Assembly: GCA_016808115.1 (NCBI GenBank)
Contig: JAEQBH010007368.1
Location: forward strand, 55,722 to 119,721
Length of the DNA: 64,000 nt
From: Tetrastigma voinierianum
Lineage: Eukaryota; Streptophyta; Magnoliopsida; Vitales; Vitaceae
Reading direction: 5' to 3'
This document shows, one piece after another, positions 46,521 through 58,899 of the stretch (its first letter is position 1; every line of letters starts with the position of its first letter). The notes beneath the pieces were generated by a model that was given only the letters and a program-made list of their open reading frames with translations, was not told the origin of the DNA and searched no databases. A program made the translations under genes and the position numbers.

Positions 46521-46789
46521 GTGTAGAAAAGCCTTGTTTATAAAGGGTCCCCCGATAAATGGTGAATCTTGCTGACCTAGTCCTAAGCTTGGAGGCCTCC
46601 TTTGGATCGCTTAGCGATGTTCGTCACAGTAATCGGATGGGGTCATCCCGACTCAACACGGACATTACAGGGGACACTTCTTCATCGTCGATGCTTACCG
46701 AGGGTTCTGGGAGGTGCTCGACGGTGTCGATCCCCATCTAAATCCTCTTGTGTCTTGTTTGCTAGCTGCGGGGGCATCTGCGCGTATAC

Positions 46790-47299
46790 TCTTGCAGCGG
46801 GACATGCGACTGAACACAGTATGAACTTTTTAAACGGTTCGCACCTTTGATAAGGATCATTTTCATCCTGCCTTGTAGGAGTCCTCTATACTTCACCACA
46901 ATTAGGAATAGCGCATATATCCGATTGATCGGCTTCCATGGGTGGGCCAATTAAACTTGGCTATGATAACCGTGCCAGCCTCGTTATTGGAGGCTTGAAA
47001 TCCAAATCTTAGTGCGTATTCCACGTCAATCCCGTCCGGAGAGGTTAGAATCAGACCTGCACCACTTCCTTGGGAATTGATGGCCCCGTCTGAGACGGCC
47101 TCGAATGGGTAGAATTCGGTGCAGTGGTAGTTTCGGTGGGGTACGTATCGAGGTATTTGAAGTTAATTCCATGATGAAATCTGCAAAGCACCTTGTGGGT
47201 GTCATTGGCTTGTATCTGATGTCGAACTCAGGCTCATGGCCCGTTTGCTCGGTCTTCCCGAGGTCTGCAGCATGCGATATGCATTTCATTGGGTGTTCT
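46790..47299 (-). pseudogene. pol: Tat-type RNase H relic
   Basis: EPEFDIRYKPMTPTRCFADF and IMELTSN (47,230-47,150) precede a DGAINSQGSGAGLILTSPDG block (about 47,100-47,040) and YALRFGFQASNNEAG (about 47,010-46,965). The DG...GSGAG and NNEA motifs carry the conserved RNase H residues. Frame changes occur. Confidence 0.85.
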
Positions 47300-48440
47300 A
47301 TTGAGTTTTAATAGTGAGCTTTGAAGTATGGTGAAGCCTCACTGAGTGGTCACCAATGCTGATTAATTTCTCCGTCTTTGATTCTGCTTTCTCAGCTCTC
47401 TTAAGAGCTCAAACTCTGAGTAATAGACCATTGTTGTATTCTATCTGCGCTCTCGACCGGGCGCTAGTTGAAATCTGAAGCGGTCACATAAAGGAGTAAG
47501 AGTTCTCCCTCGACAGGCTTACCGGGATGGGAGGCTCAATATGGATTTTAGCGTAGAATGCCTTTTCGCGTTGAAATCTGGTGAAGGCCTTTTTGAGCAC
47601 AGACCAGCACTAGGCTGCAGATCTAGATAAAAGTGGCTCGAAATTTGCTATTCTCCTAGTCAAGCAGTTGAATTTCTTTGGTGTTGAAGGCGGGCATGTC
47701 TAGCATGACTTTTATCTTATTTGGATTTGCCCTCTATTCCTCATTTGTGGCTAGAGCCAAATTTTCTATTTGAGACCGAAGGCACACTTAGTTAGGTTTA
47801 ACTTCATGTTATAGTTTCTTAGGACACAGGGCGATAGCTAGGTGGGCTACGACTCGGCCTTAATGACTTCACCGACCTTAATAATCTATAACACCATGGA
47901 TGCTCAATCACATACGAAACATTTTGAAGTCACTAGCCTCGATGGTGTTTGACATTCTTCAACGAAAGGCATCACCTGGTAAGTACCTTGCCCATTCCAC
48001 AAGCGAGGTCTTCTCATGGTCACCGGGGTCCATTCTGATCGGTTATATCACGAGAAGCGTCCGTGGTTGAAGCTCGTGGCGGTAGTGGCGTCCTCATAAG
48101 ATCGTCCAGAAATTGGGAAGCTATCTTGGACGAAGCGGTTGACATCGATGAAGTCAATGCAAATTCTAGCCATTTAGTTGCCTTTTATACTTCATTGGCC
48201 AACTAATTAAGGTATTCTACTTCTCGGATAGCTTTAGCTTGGAGGAGTTTGCTAACTTCTTCATTGATCGCCTTCTGCCTTTCTGGGGTGAAACTTCTTC
48301 TTTTTTGTTTTATGAGTTTGAAGGAGGGGCTCATGTTCAACTTGTGTGTGATTACTGTGGGGTTAATTTCCCCCATCCTCGCAGTACAGATGAATACTTC
48401 TATGTGCTATGTTTAAGAAGTGAATAAGGAGTCCACTGAC
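47300..48440 (-). pseudogene. pol: Tat-type reverse transcriptase relic
   Basis: Start of the domain is clear: FKLIKQKRRSFTPERQKAIN, then EEVSKLLQAKAIREVEYL (48,320-48,200), the approach to the reverse transcriptase palm. Later blocks (about 48,180-47,300) are heavily decayed; a LEFALTSSM-like block at 48,170 corresponds to the WRMCVDFTDLN position. The catalytic DD box could not be identified. Confidence 0.72.
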
Positions 48441-48599
48441 GTCTTTGGCGATTTGGATCGTGTAGCGAGATGTTCAGGTTGGTTTTGTCATTTGTATTGG
48501 TTCTAGTTCTTACGAGGGCATAGGTGGACCAGCTTACACTCCATCTCATGTCGAGCTTCGTCCATGTGAATCTTTGCTAATTGCTTTGTTTTCATTGAT

Positions 48600-49225
48600 G
48601 CGGTAGCCTCCCGACTACGTTGATCTCTCGAACCATTGCTCTACCTAATTCATGTTGAGGAATTTATTAACCATATGATAGGTGGAAGGATGGCCCTTAT
48701 AGCATTGAGGAGATGCATGATAGTATGTTATCATATTTGATAGGGCATCTCTTTGTGAGGAACCTTCTGCATTGTTGTGGCACAGCATGGGATCTCTCGA
48801 GTGAGCCAGTTGTATTGACCCCCGAGTGCCTCTTTCTCTGGAATTCAGTAGATGGGCGTTATTTGGTTCTTGTTTCTCCTTAGTGCCCATTTTGGCGGCG
48901 AAGATGATGTCGACTGAGCTTCCATTGTCGACTAGGACCTATGTCTGTTTGTTGCTCACGAGAAGCCCCTTATTACCAATGGATCGTCATCGGGGATGTT
49001 GTGATAACTTCCGTGTTGGAGTCCAGAAAAATTTATGGTAGTGTCACAGCCCAGGGAGTTTGGATATTTCAATCCCGATCTAATCTTTGTGTGTGAATGA
49101 GCCTTTAAGACTAAATTGGACTCCTCCCCATGAATCCCAGGGAGATTACTGGATTTCTCTCGAGGGTTCTTTGGTGTTGGTGGAGTTAGGCGACGAGGTG
49201 ATGGGGTGGAGCTGGCCCCAGGCAA
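48600..49225 (-). pseudogene. pro: Tat-type aspartic protease relic
   Basis: DDDPLVIRGFS and then VLVDNGSSVDIIFAAKMGTK (48,990-48,880) form the retropepsin active site, with Asn replacing the usual Gly/Thr after the catalytic Asp. The later STYHMVNKFLN (48,680-48,650) matches the end of the domain. Order and spacing fit the Tat family. A frame change lies between the first two blocks. Confidence 0.82.
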
Positions 49226-50009
49226 TACAGGGCCACGACCAGCCGAATATCCATCGGATCGAGGTATTTAATTTCTTCCCACTTTGAGTTCTGTATGCAA
49301 TCATTGGTTTAGTGTCCATGATCCTTGTGGAATTCTGTGCTTGGTTGGTCTCTTTTCGTTTGGAGTGTCTTCATTTGAGATAGCCACACATAAAAAAATT
49401 TAGGTGTCGCGTCTCGCGTGGGACTGTGACAGAATTGTCGAGGAGTGGTGTCTGAGGTGGATATCGGCTATTGACTCGAGTGCATGGTGGGCCCCCAAGT
49501 CCCTGCGTTGCCTCGTCTCTTTGGAGCCAGTTCCTGCAATTCTCTACTGTCCTTAGGTGGGGATCTTATCTCTGTCTCCTCATCTCACCCAGGACTTCAT
49601 TCTCGCTTTTTTCTCACGGGTGCTTTTCTCTTTTGCGCGCTGAAGGTTTCCCATAGATAGAAGGGCTTCCTGTGGTTGATGTATTCTCTACTTTGGAGAG
49701 CACCTCGAAGCCATGCTTGCACGAGGTTCTTTGAGATGGAAACATCGAGTCTTTAGTACCTTGCTTAGCCAGATAAAGTAGTGATGTAAACCTAATCTAA
49801 GATGTCTACCTTTAATGACTGCGTTAAACCTACGGACGTAGGACCTCGAGGTTCTCTAGGCTCTGCCTTTATGGTGATAAGTAGAAAACTTCGGCTTCAC
49901 ATCACATCCTAGGTGGCCGATGAAGTGGGAGGCGAATGATGGAATGTCACCCAGATTCAGTTAGACTTAGATTAGCGGATCACGACAAGTTAAGGTGCGA
50001 GACTCATCT
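49226..50009 (-). pseudogene. gag: Tat-type gag, C-terminal part
   Basis: Contains an LRSYVRRFNAVIKG-like stretch near 49,830-49,800 (the conserved ESLRxYxxRF block of gag), with REYINHRKPFYLWETFSAQK near 49,700-49,640 as the following linker. A zinc knuckle is not clear. Frame changes and stops. Confidence 0.6.
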
Positions 50010-53000
50010 GAGACTCTTTTGATTTTTTTTAAAATAAGCCCAGTACACCGTGGTTATGGGCCCACATCTTATATGAAATCAAAATATCATATACAAATAA
50101 AACTACCACTTATTAGTAGTGTTCTGATGCTACTTCTTTGAGTCCATTCACTTATACAAAAACTACACTTTTACAATTTACAATCGACTTGGAACCTACA
50201 TGTAGTGAACCCTACTAGTGTCTTTATTGTGGTATGTGGAAGTCTTGGATGTCTTCTCCACCTTTCTACAAATTAAACCAGTACATAAGCTTTTCGCAGT
50301 GAAACATATATGTATGTACACATTTGCGCATAAAACAATAACGAGATAATATAAATTTCATGCATTTATATTACTGAACTTATCTGAAGTACCTTCTTCT
50401 TAACGAGGAGCTTACGCTTATTCGGATCTCAGTAGGAGTTCTGAGATCTTATTCTTATCTCGAAAACTTATCTTTATAACAAACTTATGTTTTATTCGGG
50501 ACTCGTAGAGATACAGGATCTTATCCATATTCGAACATACTTATAACATGCTTATATTTGTTGAGACTCAGAGATTCCACGAACTTGTATCCTTATACTC
50601 ACGGGTTTGCAGGTAGTGCCGTGATTATCATGAAATTCTGAGACATTATCTTGTGTGCGGGACTATTCTTATACGGAGGTACTTGCCAGTTACTACAAAA
50701 CTTATCATGGTCTTAGACTTATCTTTGACTTCCGGGCGCCTCTTGAGTATTTCGGATCTTATACGTATGTGCGAGGCGATACATGTATTTTAGATCTATA
50801 CGTGTCTTCTGAGCATATACTTATCTTACGGGCTTATCTTGGTATTACGAACTTAGACATGTATTTGGATCTTATACATATCTTCTGAGCATATACTTAT
50901 CTTCTGGAGCTTATATTGATGCAGAGAAGGTACGTAGATACGATAAAATGGAACAAATCGGACTTATCGATTACATATCAGGTATGGACGTTCGTCCATG
51001 GCAGTGAGATCATGGATATATGCTTGTTTTTGCGATACGGGAGTACCCTTAGGGTTTTTCTTGGACTTATATATTCGGATCTCCGTTAGGAATTCTGGAG
51101 TTTTCTTCGATGCGGAACTTATGCGATAACGGGGCTATTATCATTCGAGAGTCAGTAGGAGTTATAGGCTTATTGGACTTATAATTATAACGGGCTTATT
51201 ATCATTGGGTTTCCGATAGGGAGATTCTGAGTTTCTTGATGCATAACTTATGCGATAACAGGCTTATTATCGTTGGGACTCCGTTAGGATTCTGAACTTA
51301 TTCTTGTTAGGACTTATAATTATAACGGGCTTATTATCGTCGGGACTCAGTAGGAATTCTGAGTTTCTTCGATCTTGGAACTTATGCGATAACGGGCTTG
51401 TATCATTGGGACTCCGAAGTAGGAATTCTGAGCTTGATAGTATACAAAAGTACCCGTGGGTACTACAGGGTTCATTATACTTATATTACAGGTCTGAGTA
51501 CCCAGTCACCTCTTTGAACTTATACTTATTTTTAAAGAACCTTGCTTTGCAGATCTGGTACGTAGTTTACTCACAGAGACTTATACTTATATTCTTTGAT
51601 ACAAAGTACCCGTCGTTATTACTCAAAACTCTGCTTATTTTTCTTTGGTGCGGGAAGTACGAGTGGGTGCCATGAACTTATCGGTCTGAGGTACCGTGGT
51701 ACCCACCGGAACAATCGGAATCTGAGACAGAACTTAATCAAATGCAGGAGTACTGTGGGTACCACAGACAATCGGATCTGGGGAGTACCCGTGGGTACTG
51801 TGAACTTGATCGAGAGGCGGAATTTTCCATTAGGTGCTACGGATCTGGAAGCGATACCTTTGTTTACTCTTATTCATTATTCGAGTTATTATCATATAAG
51901 CATTAGAATACCTAGACCGAGTTCTAATAAAAAGTGTAAGACACGACATAATAAGTAATAAGATCACTATCGTCTGAAGTGTCTCGTGCTACAAAGCGGG
52001 ATTTCAGTGCGAGCAGTGCCGTACTTAATCGGAGACGGGAGTGTAGTAGCACTGCTGGGGCAGGGTGTAGTAGCACTGCAGAATGCCGTCTTGTCAAAGT
52101 CTGAACATAATCGAGAAGTCATGAAGTACTAATCAAGTGCGAGCACTAACGAGATCACCGGCCTAATCGAGCAGAGGAGTGCGTGTCATTTAATAGCGGT
52201 CTTAGGCATTTTATAATTATGAGTTCGATGAATTTCTTTATTTTGCAATAAGGCGTGCTTGTGCAGTTTATGTGTTCGTACCGGATCGTGACTTCATATC
52301 TTGGTAAGTATGATTAGGTAATGTAATCACACCTTATTCATGTATTCTTATTCTTCTATGAATCCTTTTACGAGGTGGAATCAATCAATCGGATCATCGA
52401 ACTAAAGTTATGGCATTTCGTGCCAACTAGTCATTCTGGGATTTGCCCGAGGGACAGTTTTGAAATGCACTCACTTTTCTGGGATCTTAACTTCATATTT
52501 GGCACTATCTATTTGTACTCATTTTAAAGCTAAGGTGCTAAGGGTTATTCCCAAATTGGAATCACCAATTGAACACCGAAACTCAAGTTCACGTCGAAAC
52601 AACCGGATACTCTATGTTCAAGATGATCTGGAATTAAACATATATTACCCAGTGAATTTTGGGCCACCTATAGTCAGAATTTGATGATGCCTATTTCTTG
52701 ATGTTTGATTCTCCTTGAAGTCTATTTTAATTGGCCACTTGAATCACTCAAATTGAATAAGAAATAAGCAAGTTATGGCCAAAATACGAAAACTGGTCGA
52801 AATAGGAAAGAACCGAAACCGGGGTGTCTTAGGTATGGGTGTAGTGTCTGCCAGGTACGTTGGCCAAAATGACCAAAACCCAAAGTGTACCGGTACATTC
52901 TCCAAAGGTGTCTTTGTTCACTTGAAAATGCCAGAATGTGTATTTTCTCCTTTTCATACACTTTCATCCATAGATCAAAAACCTATCATGAATTCCTCCC

Positions 53001-53620
53001 AAAACAACTATATTATGGGTTATAACCCATACATAAACCAATTATAAGGGTTACTTGGGTTTGTTATAAGCCTAACACAGTACCATGAATCCCTCCTCAA
53101 AATGATTTCATACCAATCTTGTGCCATTTAGAATTTTAGCAACCCTACTTTCAAAGAAAACTTTGGTTATGATGTAATCTAACAACCATAGGTTTAGGGC
53201 AAGCTCTGAACAATACAAGTGCATACGGACCTTCATAAAACTTGAGAATTCCATACAAAATTCTCTCTAAGTCAAGCATCCATACCTTTTGCTTGATCTC
53301 CCTCCTCCTCTTCTTCTTCTTCTCTTCCCCATCTCACCTTTTTTTGCTCCATATTGGCCCTTGTTTGGAGACCAAAATAATCCATTTTGGTCTCTCTTTA
53401 TTATAAACAAAATTTATGTTATTTATATGGTCTGCTCCCTGCTCACAAAGTACACCACAATTCCAAATTAATTATACTTTAGCCTCAATTCTTGTTAAAC
53501 AGCTTTTAAAGCCTTTTGGACAAATTACAATTTTGTCCTTGGAAGTAAATTTGGACCTCTCGTTTCCATGTTTAAGCGTTTAACTTCTGAAACATTTAAA
53601 TTATCTTACAAATACAAACA
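50010..53620. mobile_element. LTR-like insertion within Tat gag
   Basis: ~3.6 kb of non-coding sequence separates two halves of gag. The right end is well placed by gag coding (ending ACAAACA at 53,620, gag resuming at TGTCG); the left end is approximate. It has a T-homopolymer near the left end, a pyrimidine-rich CTCCTCCTCTTCTTCTTC tract at 53,300-53,330, and tandem ACTTAT-rich repeats at 50.4-51.5 kb. Layout resembles a long gypsy LTR in the same orientation as the Tekay-type ones. No matching target duplication seen. Confidence 0.5.
51040..51430. repeat. ~65-bp tandem repeats in LTR-like insertion
   Basis: Five to six imperfect units built on ACTTATGCGATAACGGGC, TTATTATCATTGGGACTCCG and TAGGAATTCTGAG, alternating with a variant TTATAATTATAACGGGC. 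Weaker ACTTATCTT-type repeats extend from about 50,400 to 51,600. Confidence 0.65.
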
Positions 53621-54385
53621 TGTCGAAAGCGATAGGGTATATTTAGGAGTGTTATGGATAGCTCTACGAGAAGAATGAGATTGATGATGGCGGGGAGTCT
53701 ATTAGAACCGGGCCAATGTACGGGCCTTTAAGTAATAGCGAAGACTCTGCGTCCTTAGGGTCTGGTGTCCTTGTAGCTCCATATGATTCTTGTAAGTATT
53801 AAGGTGGTCCACAGGATCTTTTGTTCCGTCGAACGTTTCGATTTGAGGCATTCTAAACTTCGCTAGGAGAGGAAGTGCAAGTAACCCGGTTGTGACGAGG
53901 TCTGTTTGTTAAAGCATCCACGGCTGGGCTGATCTTTTACAGTTTCCTTCATGTGGCTGAGCTCTTGCTGGATGTAATAGAAACGCTGCTCCCATGATCG
54001 TTTCCCTATCTCTTATTGATAAAGGATGGGTCCATTGCCTCACCATTGTTCCTACCCGGGGAATTCCCTTATTGATCCTCAGGGGTTTGTAGGGATCGGC
54101 TCGCCAGCGGTGGTTTCTCCTTCTCGGTCGGCGTCTGAGGCGATGGTGGTGTCGTTGTTCTTAACTGCTTGGCGTTACTCTATCGTGAGGTTCCTCCGAT
54201 TCTCTGTCTGTGGGATTTCGTTGGTGAGGCGGAGTGCGCCTCCATCTCGTCGTGTTGGCACATGGGAGTTTCAAGGCGTCTCTTGAGTGGCGGCCGGCTA
54301 TCTGGGGTCGCCTTGTCTTGCTTCCAGGGGTTGGGCGTGCCTCTTGCTCATGTTTGGTCAATACCATCGATCTTTGAGAGTTCAA
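53621..54385 (-). pseudogene. gag: Tat-type gag, N-terminal part
   Basis: 54,385-54,161 has a basic, Arg/Thr/Pro-rich N-terminus (SMVLTKHEQEARPTPGSKTR). Downstream, FRMPQIETFDGTKDPVDHLN followed by TYKNHMELQGHQ (53,865-53,770) is the conserved core of Tat gag, and LKARTLARF leads into an SFSELSITLL-like stretch near 53,680. Coding continues after the inserted LTR at about 49,990. Frame changes between pieces. Confidence 0.8.
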
Positions 54386-54407
54386 TTTGTTTGTAAAGGA
54401 GCAGTCG

Positions 54408-54424
54408 TTCCCACGAGACGATCA
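54408..54424 (-). other. Primer binding site of Tat-like element
   Basis: Minus strand TGATCGTCTCGTGGGAA, close to the TGGCGCCGTCTGTGGGAA site of Tat elements (Asp tRNA), about 7 bases from the LTR. It confirms minus orientation. Confidence 0.6.
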
Positions 54425-54431
54425 TGTCAAG

Positions 54432-55029
54432 CGATGGTGCTTTTTCTCACGAATCTTGGTGGAACTTCTTGGAGTTCTTTGCGGGCCGATCTGTTAGTCG
54501 GATGAGTGGTACAACGTAATTTGCATTGAAAGGGTGGTCGGCGAAGTGTGTGATCGCCCTCGATAATAAGTCGTTCTTTGTGAATGAAGAGTTAATATTT
54601 AATAGTGTTATCTTTGTGTCCTTTTGTGGTAGAATGGTCGATTATTTATAGGGGAAATAGTGGTTGCTTTCCTTGTTAGGATCACGATTTCTCGTTGGGT
54701 GAGAAAGTTTCTTTTCTTTATCATGGACCGACTCTAAAGGATAATGGAGGGCGAAGTGATCATGTAGATCCTTCTTTCTTAATCAGGGCGCGGATCATGC
54801 GGTGGGCACTGCTTGCAGTTTTTGGGCGCTATATCATGGTCTGCAGCGGGGTGGTTTGTTATGGGCTGACAGTGTACTTTGACATATTAAGATCTTCGCC
54901 CATTAGTAGAGCTTTTTTATTGAGTCTATACCCAGCTCCCTTCACAAGGCCAGAGGTTTGGGCTTAGCTTACAGGCTTCTTTCTGAGCTTGAGCTCTAGG
55001 CACAATGCACATATTGTTTCTACCCGTCA
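54432..55029 (-). repeat. 5' LTR of Tat-like element
   Basis: Partner of the left LTR. First base pair has changed (CGATGG instead of TGATGG). Contains a minus/plus AT-rich core and is followed outside by AGATT. The primer site lies just beyond its left end. Confidence 0.88.
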
Positions 55030-55244
55030 AGATTAATTAGATTTTAATTAAAATTATTTTGATAAATTTGTATTAACTGAAGTATGTAATGGGTTTGGCA
55101 CTAAGATTTATAAAATCTCTCATCTATATCATTAAGAAGGTATTTTAAATAATAATTTCAAATTTTAAATATTAAAAATATTTTTTAGATTATTTTAGAA
55201 TGATACAGTATAGATTTATCAATATCTGAAAATCGAAAATATTA

Positions 55245-56085
55245 GAAGTTAATTACATAAATGATGTCTGACTTTTTTCATTTTTGTATTTTGGCTCACA
55301 ACTTTGTTTTTGTTCGATCAAATGCTTCTTATTTGGCCTCTAACTTTATTTTTATTCAATCAAATGCTTTCCAAACCAATCAAAATTTATTAGGATATTT
55401 GAATAAGTAAAAATTGCATCCAAATAATATTAAATCCCTGTTTATGAGGTGAAATAATAATATTATACTTTTTCATATTAGGGTTTTATCATCTCTTTAT
55501 AAAATAAATCGTTAAATTGGTTGCTATGAATAAAGCAGGTAAAAAATAATAAAAAGTAATTAAATTTTGTTTTTAAATTATTTATATTTTGTAAGAATTT
55601 TTTAATTTTATCTCAATTCAAAGTAGCCAATTTATGAATGTCTTTTTAATATAACTAATAAATAATAAAATATATATTGTGAAAATTATAATACTGTCAT
55701 TTCACCTCATTAAAGGTCATTTAAATAATTTTATTATTTTATATGGTCTATAATGTGATTTGAATTCAATTTTTCCTAATTCAAATATCCTAATAAATTT
55801 TTATTGGTCAAGAAACACTTGATTTAACAAAAATAAAGTTAAGACATCAAAATAAAAAAAATAAAAAAGTTTAGACATTTGATTGAACAAAAATAAAGTT
55901 GAGACACAAATAAAAAAATAAAAAAATTTAGACATTAATTTGTTGAAAAAAAAATAAAGTTGAGACACAAATAAAAAATAAAAAAGTTTAGACATTTGAC
56001 TGAACAAAGATAAAGTTGAGACATCAAAATATAAAAAAGAAAGTTTAGACACTTAATTGAACAAAAATAAAATTGAGATACTATC
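55245..56085. repeat. Foldback element with minisatellite arms
   Basis: Left arm (about 55,245-55,465) and right arm (about 55,690-56,085) are inverted copies: CAAAATTTATTAGGATATTTGAAT on the left matches the reverse complement around 55,780-55,810, and GAGGTGAAAT at 55,456 matches the complement at about 55,700. Outer parts of both arms consist of a ~60-bp unit (ACATTTGATTGAACAAAAATAAAGTTGAGACA-like), four to five copies on the right and about two on the left. The centre is AT-rich. No coding capacity. Confidence 0.68.
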
Positions 56086-56102
56086 TTATTTATTTAAAAT
56101 AC

Positions 56103-56872
<770 letters not shown>

Positions 56873-57990
56873 TTTCAAAAGGGTGACATTTTTTCTTAAA
56901 ATTTATTAATATACCACCACATTTCTGAATAAAAATTACAAAATTACAAAATTTAGAGCGATTTTAATAAATGTTTTATTTAAAATATTCTTTAGTATAA
57001 ATGTGTTTTTTTAAGTACTTTTAGTCAAAAGAATTATTTTTAAAAAAATTATAAAGGAGTGAATAACACCTTAGATTAAGTGTCCACGTGTCTAGCTCAA
57101 TCTGTAACAAAATACATAGTTATAAAAAAACACCTAACTCAATTGCTCAGACACTATTTGTGAGGAAAAAAAATATTATATTATAATGCAAAATGATAGA
57201 TGGAAAAAAAAAAACTGACTATAAATGATTTTCTTAGTGATATAAATTTTAATGTTTTTAAATTTAACTAATAAAATGGATTATGTTTTATTCAAAACCA
57301 TTTTCAGCAATCTCAAAAAGAATTTACTAAAATTATCATCTAAAGAATTTATAACATTATATATTAAATATTTTTTCAAAAGAACATTATAAATAATTTT
57401 TTTAATCTATTATAACAAATTTTTGCAATTTTAAAGGAGTGTTTTTGAAAAACCTTTCTTAAACCTTAACACAAGAGCTTGCTTCATAAAAGTCACGGTG
57501 GCTGAACTAATTCCTTATATTATTTCTTTTCATCTCATTTAGAAAAGTGGGTGTGATTTTTTGGCATTCTTTGATTTGAAATCACCTCTCCAATTATCCA
57601 TCTACTCTACATATTTAGGTTTTCTTTTCTTAACAAAATACTTTGTTCACAATGTGAGTTTTATTTAATTTTTAACTTGAGTTTTTATCGTCGAAACACA
57701 TTTGCGATGTGATTGTCGTTGTGCAGTTGATTTGTTATTGATTTTATTGTGTGACCCGATTTAGATGACATAACTATTTTATCGAACTAAATGTCATATA
57801 TATCAAACTTTTATTTATCTATATGCTTTTTTATATCTCAAATCTTAGATATTTTAATCATTTTACTATTATCAATTATACATTGAATGATGTGGTATTG
57901 ATATATGTGTTAAGATGTAATGTCTGTCATTGTTCTCGATCATTTCATAAAAAAAAAACCTTTTTTCTTTATTTTTACTAAATATTTATG
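56873..57990. other. AT-rich upstream region of the phytocyanin gene
   Basis: No gene or transposon ends recognised. Includes A/T homopolymers and short frames only. Confidence 0.4.
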
Positions 57991-57996
57991 AGTTGC

Positions 57997-58002
57997 CACG
58001 TG
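57997..58002 (+). promoter_or_regulatory. G-box (CACGTG)
   Basis: CACGTG in context GCCACGTGTT, about 70 bases upstream of the TATA box; matches bZIP/bHLH sites including the ABRE type. Function inferred from motif only. Confidence 0.4.
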
Positions 58003-58064
58003 TTAGATATCTTAGAAGGTCCGGAAGGCTCCGACCCAAAAGCTAGCCCCTCAAACCCAACTGC

Positions 58065-58072
58065 TATATAAG
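58065..58072 (+). promoter_or_regulatory. TATA box of phytocyanin gene
   Basis: TATATAAG, in the context CTGCTATATAAGC, 57 bases before the start codon, a normal plant spacing allowing a short leader. Confidence 0.65.
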
Positions 58073-58128
58073 CAATGATTCTCTATTGTATTCTCTATAA
58101 TTTCTCCTTTGGGACATTTGCCGAATCA

Positions 58129-58758
58129 ATGGCAAACTACGAGTTTTTCTTCTATGTTTCGCTCTCATTTCTCTGCTCTTTGCTTGTTCACATGCCGCAG
58201 AATACCTGGTCGGAGGGAGTGCAGATGCATGGAAAGTTCCATCTTCTCATGGGCGGTTGTCCCTCAGCGATTGGGCCAAGAAACAACGCTTCAGAATCGG
58301 AGATTATCTCAGTAATTTCCTCTCTCTTCTCATTTTCTCTCAGTTTCTTCTTCTTTTTAATTTTCTCGCACTTTCTCTCTGTTCTAGCCCTAATATAACT
58401 CAATTATTTTCTGATCTTAACTTGCAGTCTTAAATATTAAAGTTCATTCATTGCTGGAATTGAATGAGGAGGATTACCAAAACTGCACAACTTCAAGGCC
58501 GATCAAGAAATTCACAGAGGGCTATACAAGTTACGAGCTCCACCGAACAGGGAGGTTTCATTTCACCGGCGGCACCGACGAACACTGTTTCTATGGCCAG
58601 AAACTGTTCGTAGACGTGATGGCTGCAGAAGATCTTGCGGAATCTGGCTGGCAATGACAGCTGGCTCGGTGCCGCCGCCTGAGCGTCAAGGCCAACGGTT
58701 TGAAGTTGGATTCATCGGCTGCGTAACGCTGATGATGTCTGCTCTGTTTGGGATTTGA
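58129..58758 (+). CDS. Phytocyanin / early nodulin-like protein, two frame breaks
   Basis: Extracellular cupredoxin-like protein, normally secreted and GPI-anchored. The start at 58,129 gives a signal peptide (MANYEFFFYVSLSFLCSLLV). The mature part is in another frame from 58,194 (AAEYLVGGSADAWKVPSSHG, then LSDWAKKQRFRIGDYL), so one base appears lost or two gained near the cleavage site. A phase-1 intron (58,312-58,427, GT...AG with a pyrimidine-rich 3' end) follows, then exon 2 with VHSLLELNEEDYQNCTTSRP and FTGGTDEHCFYGQKLFVDVM, the conserved core with His, two Cys and the GQK loop. After VMAAED the frame shifts again; the continuing frame gives a Pro-containing linker and a hydrophobic tail (FIGCVTLMMSALFGI) that would serve as the GPI signal, ending at 58,758. 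The intact promoter, splice sites and tail in frames offset by small indels suggest either a young pseudogene or sequence errors. Family assignment is firm; the exact member is not. Confidence 0.8.
58312..58427 (+). other. Intron of phytocyanin gene
   Basis: Donor A|GTAATT at 58,312 and acceptor TTGCAG at 58,427. Joining gives GDYL-I-LNIKVH, keeping the cupredoxin frame. Phytocyanin genes commonly have one intron at this position in the domain. Confidence 0.8.
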
Positions 58759-58881
58759 GAGAATACGAGCCGATTTTGGATCATGGCATATCGTCATGAA
58801 AGAACATATTAATTAAATATGTGGTTTTATTTTATACTGTATAACTCGTATGTTTGTTTGGCTGCTCTGTCAGCCTTTTTC

Positions 58882-58887
58882 AATAAA
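58882..58887 (+). terminator. Poly(A) signal
   Basis: AATAAA about 125 bases after the stop codon, downstream of TTTGTTTG-type U-rich sequence. Fits the 3' end of the phytocyanin transcript. Confidence 0.6.
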
Positions 58888-58899
58888 ATAATCTCGTAT

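Larger units (their letters stand above)
40840..55029 (-). mobile_element. Tat-like Ty3/gypsy retrotransposon, 14.2 kb
   Basis: Short LTRs (587 and 598 bp), perfect 5-bp target duplication AGATT (40,835-40,839 and 55,030-55,034), Asp-type primer site by the right LTR, and on the minus strand gag, protease, reverse transcriptase, RNase H and integrase in that order. After integrase there are ~4 kb before the 3' LTR, containing a 24-bp tandem array, which is typical of the Tat branch. Gag is interrupted by a second LTR-like insertion (~50.0-53.6 kb). All coding regions have stops and indels. Confidence 0.88.
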
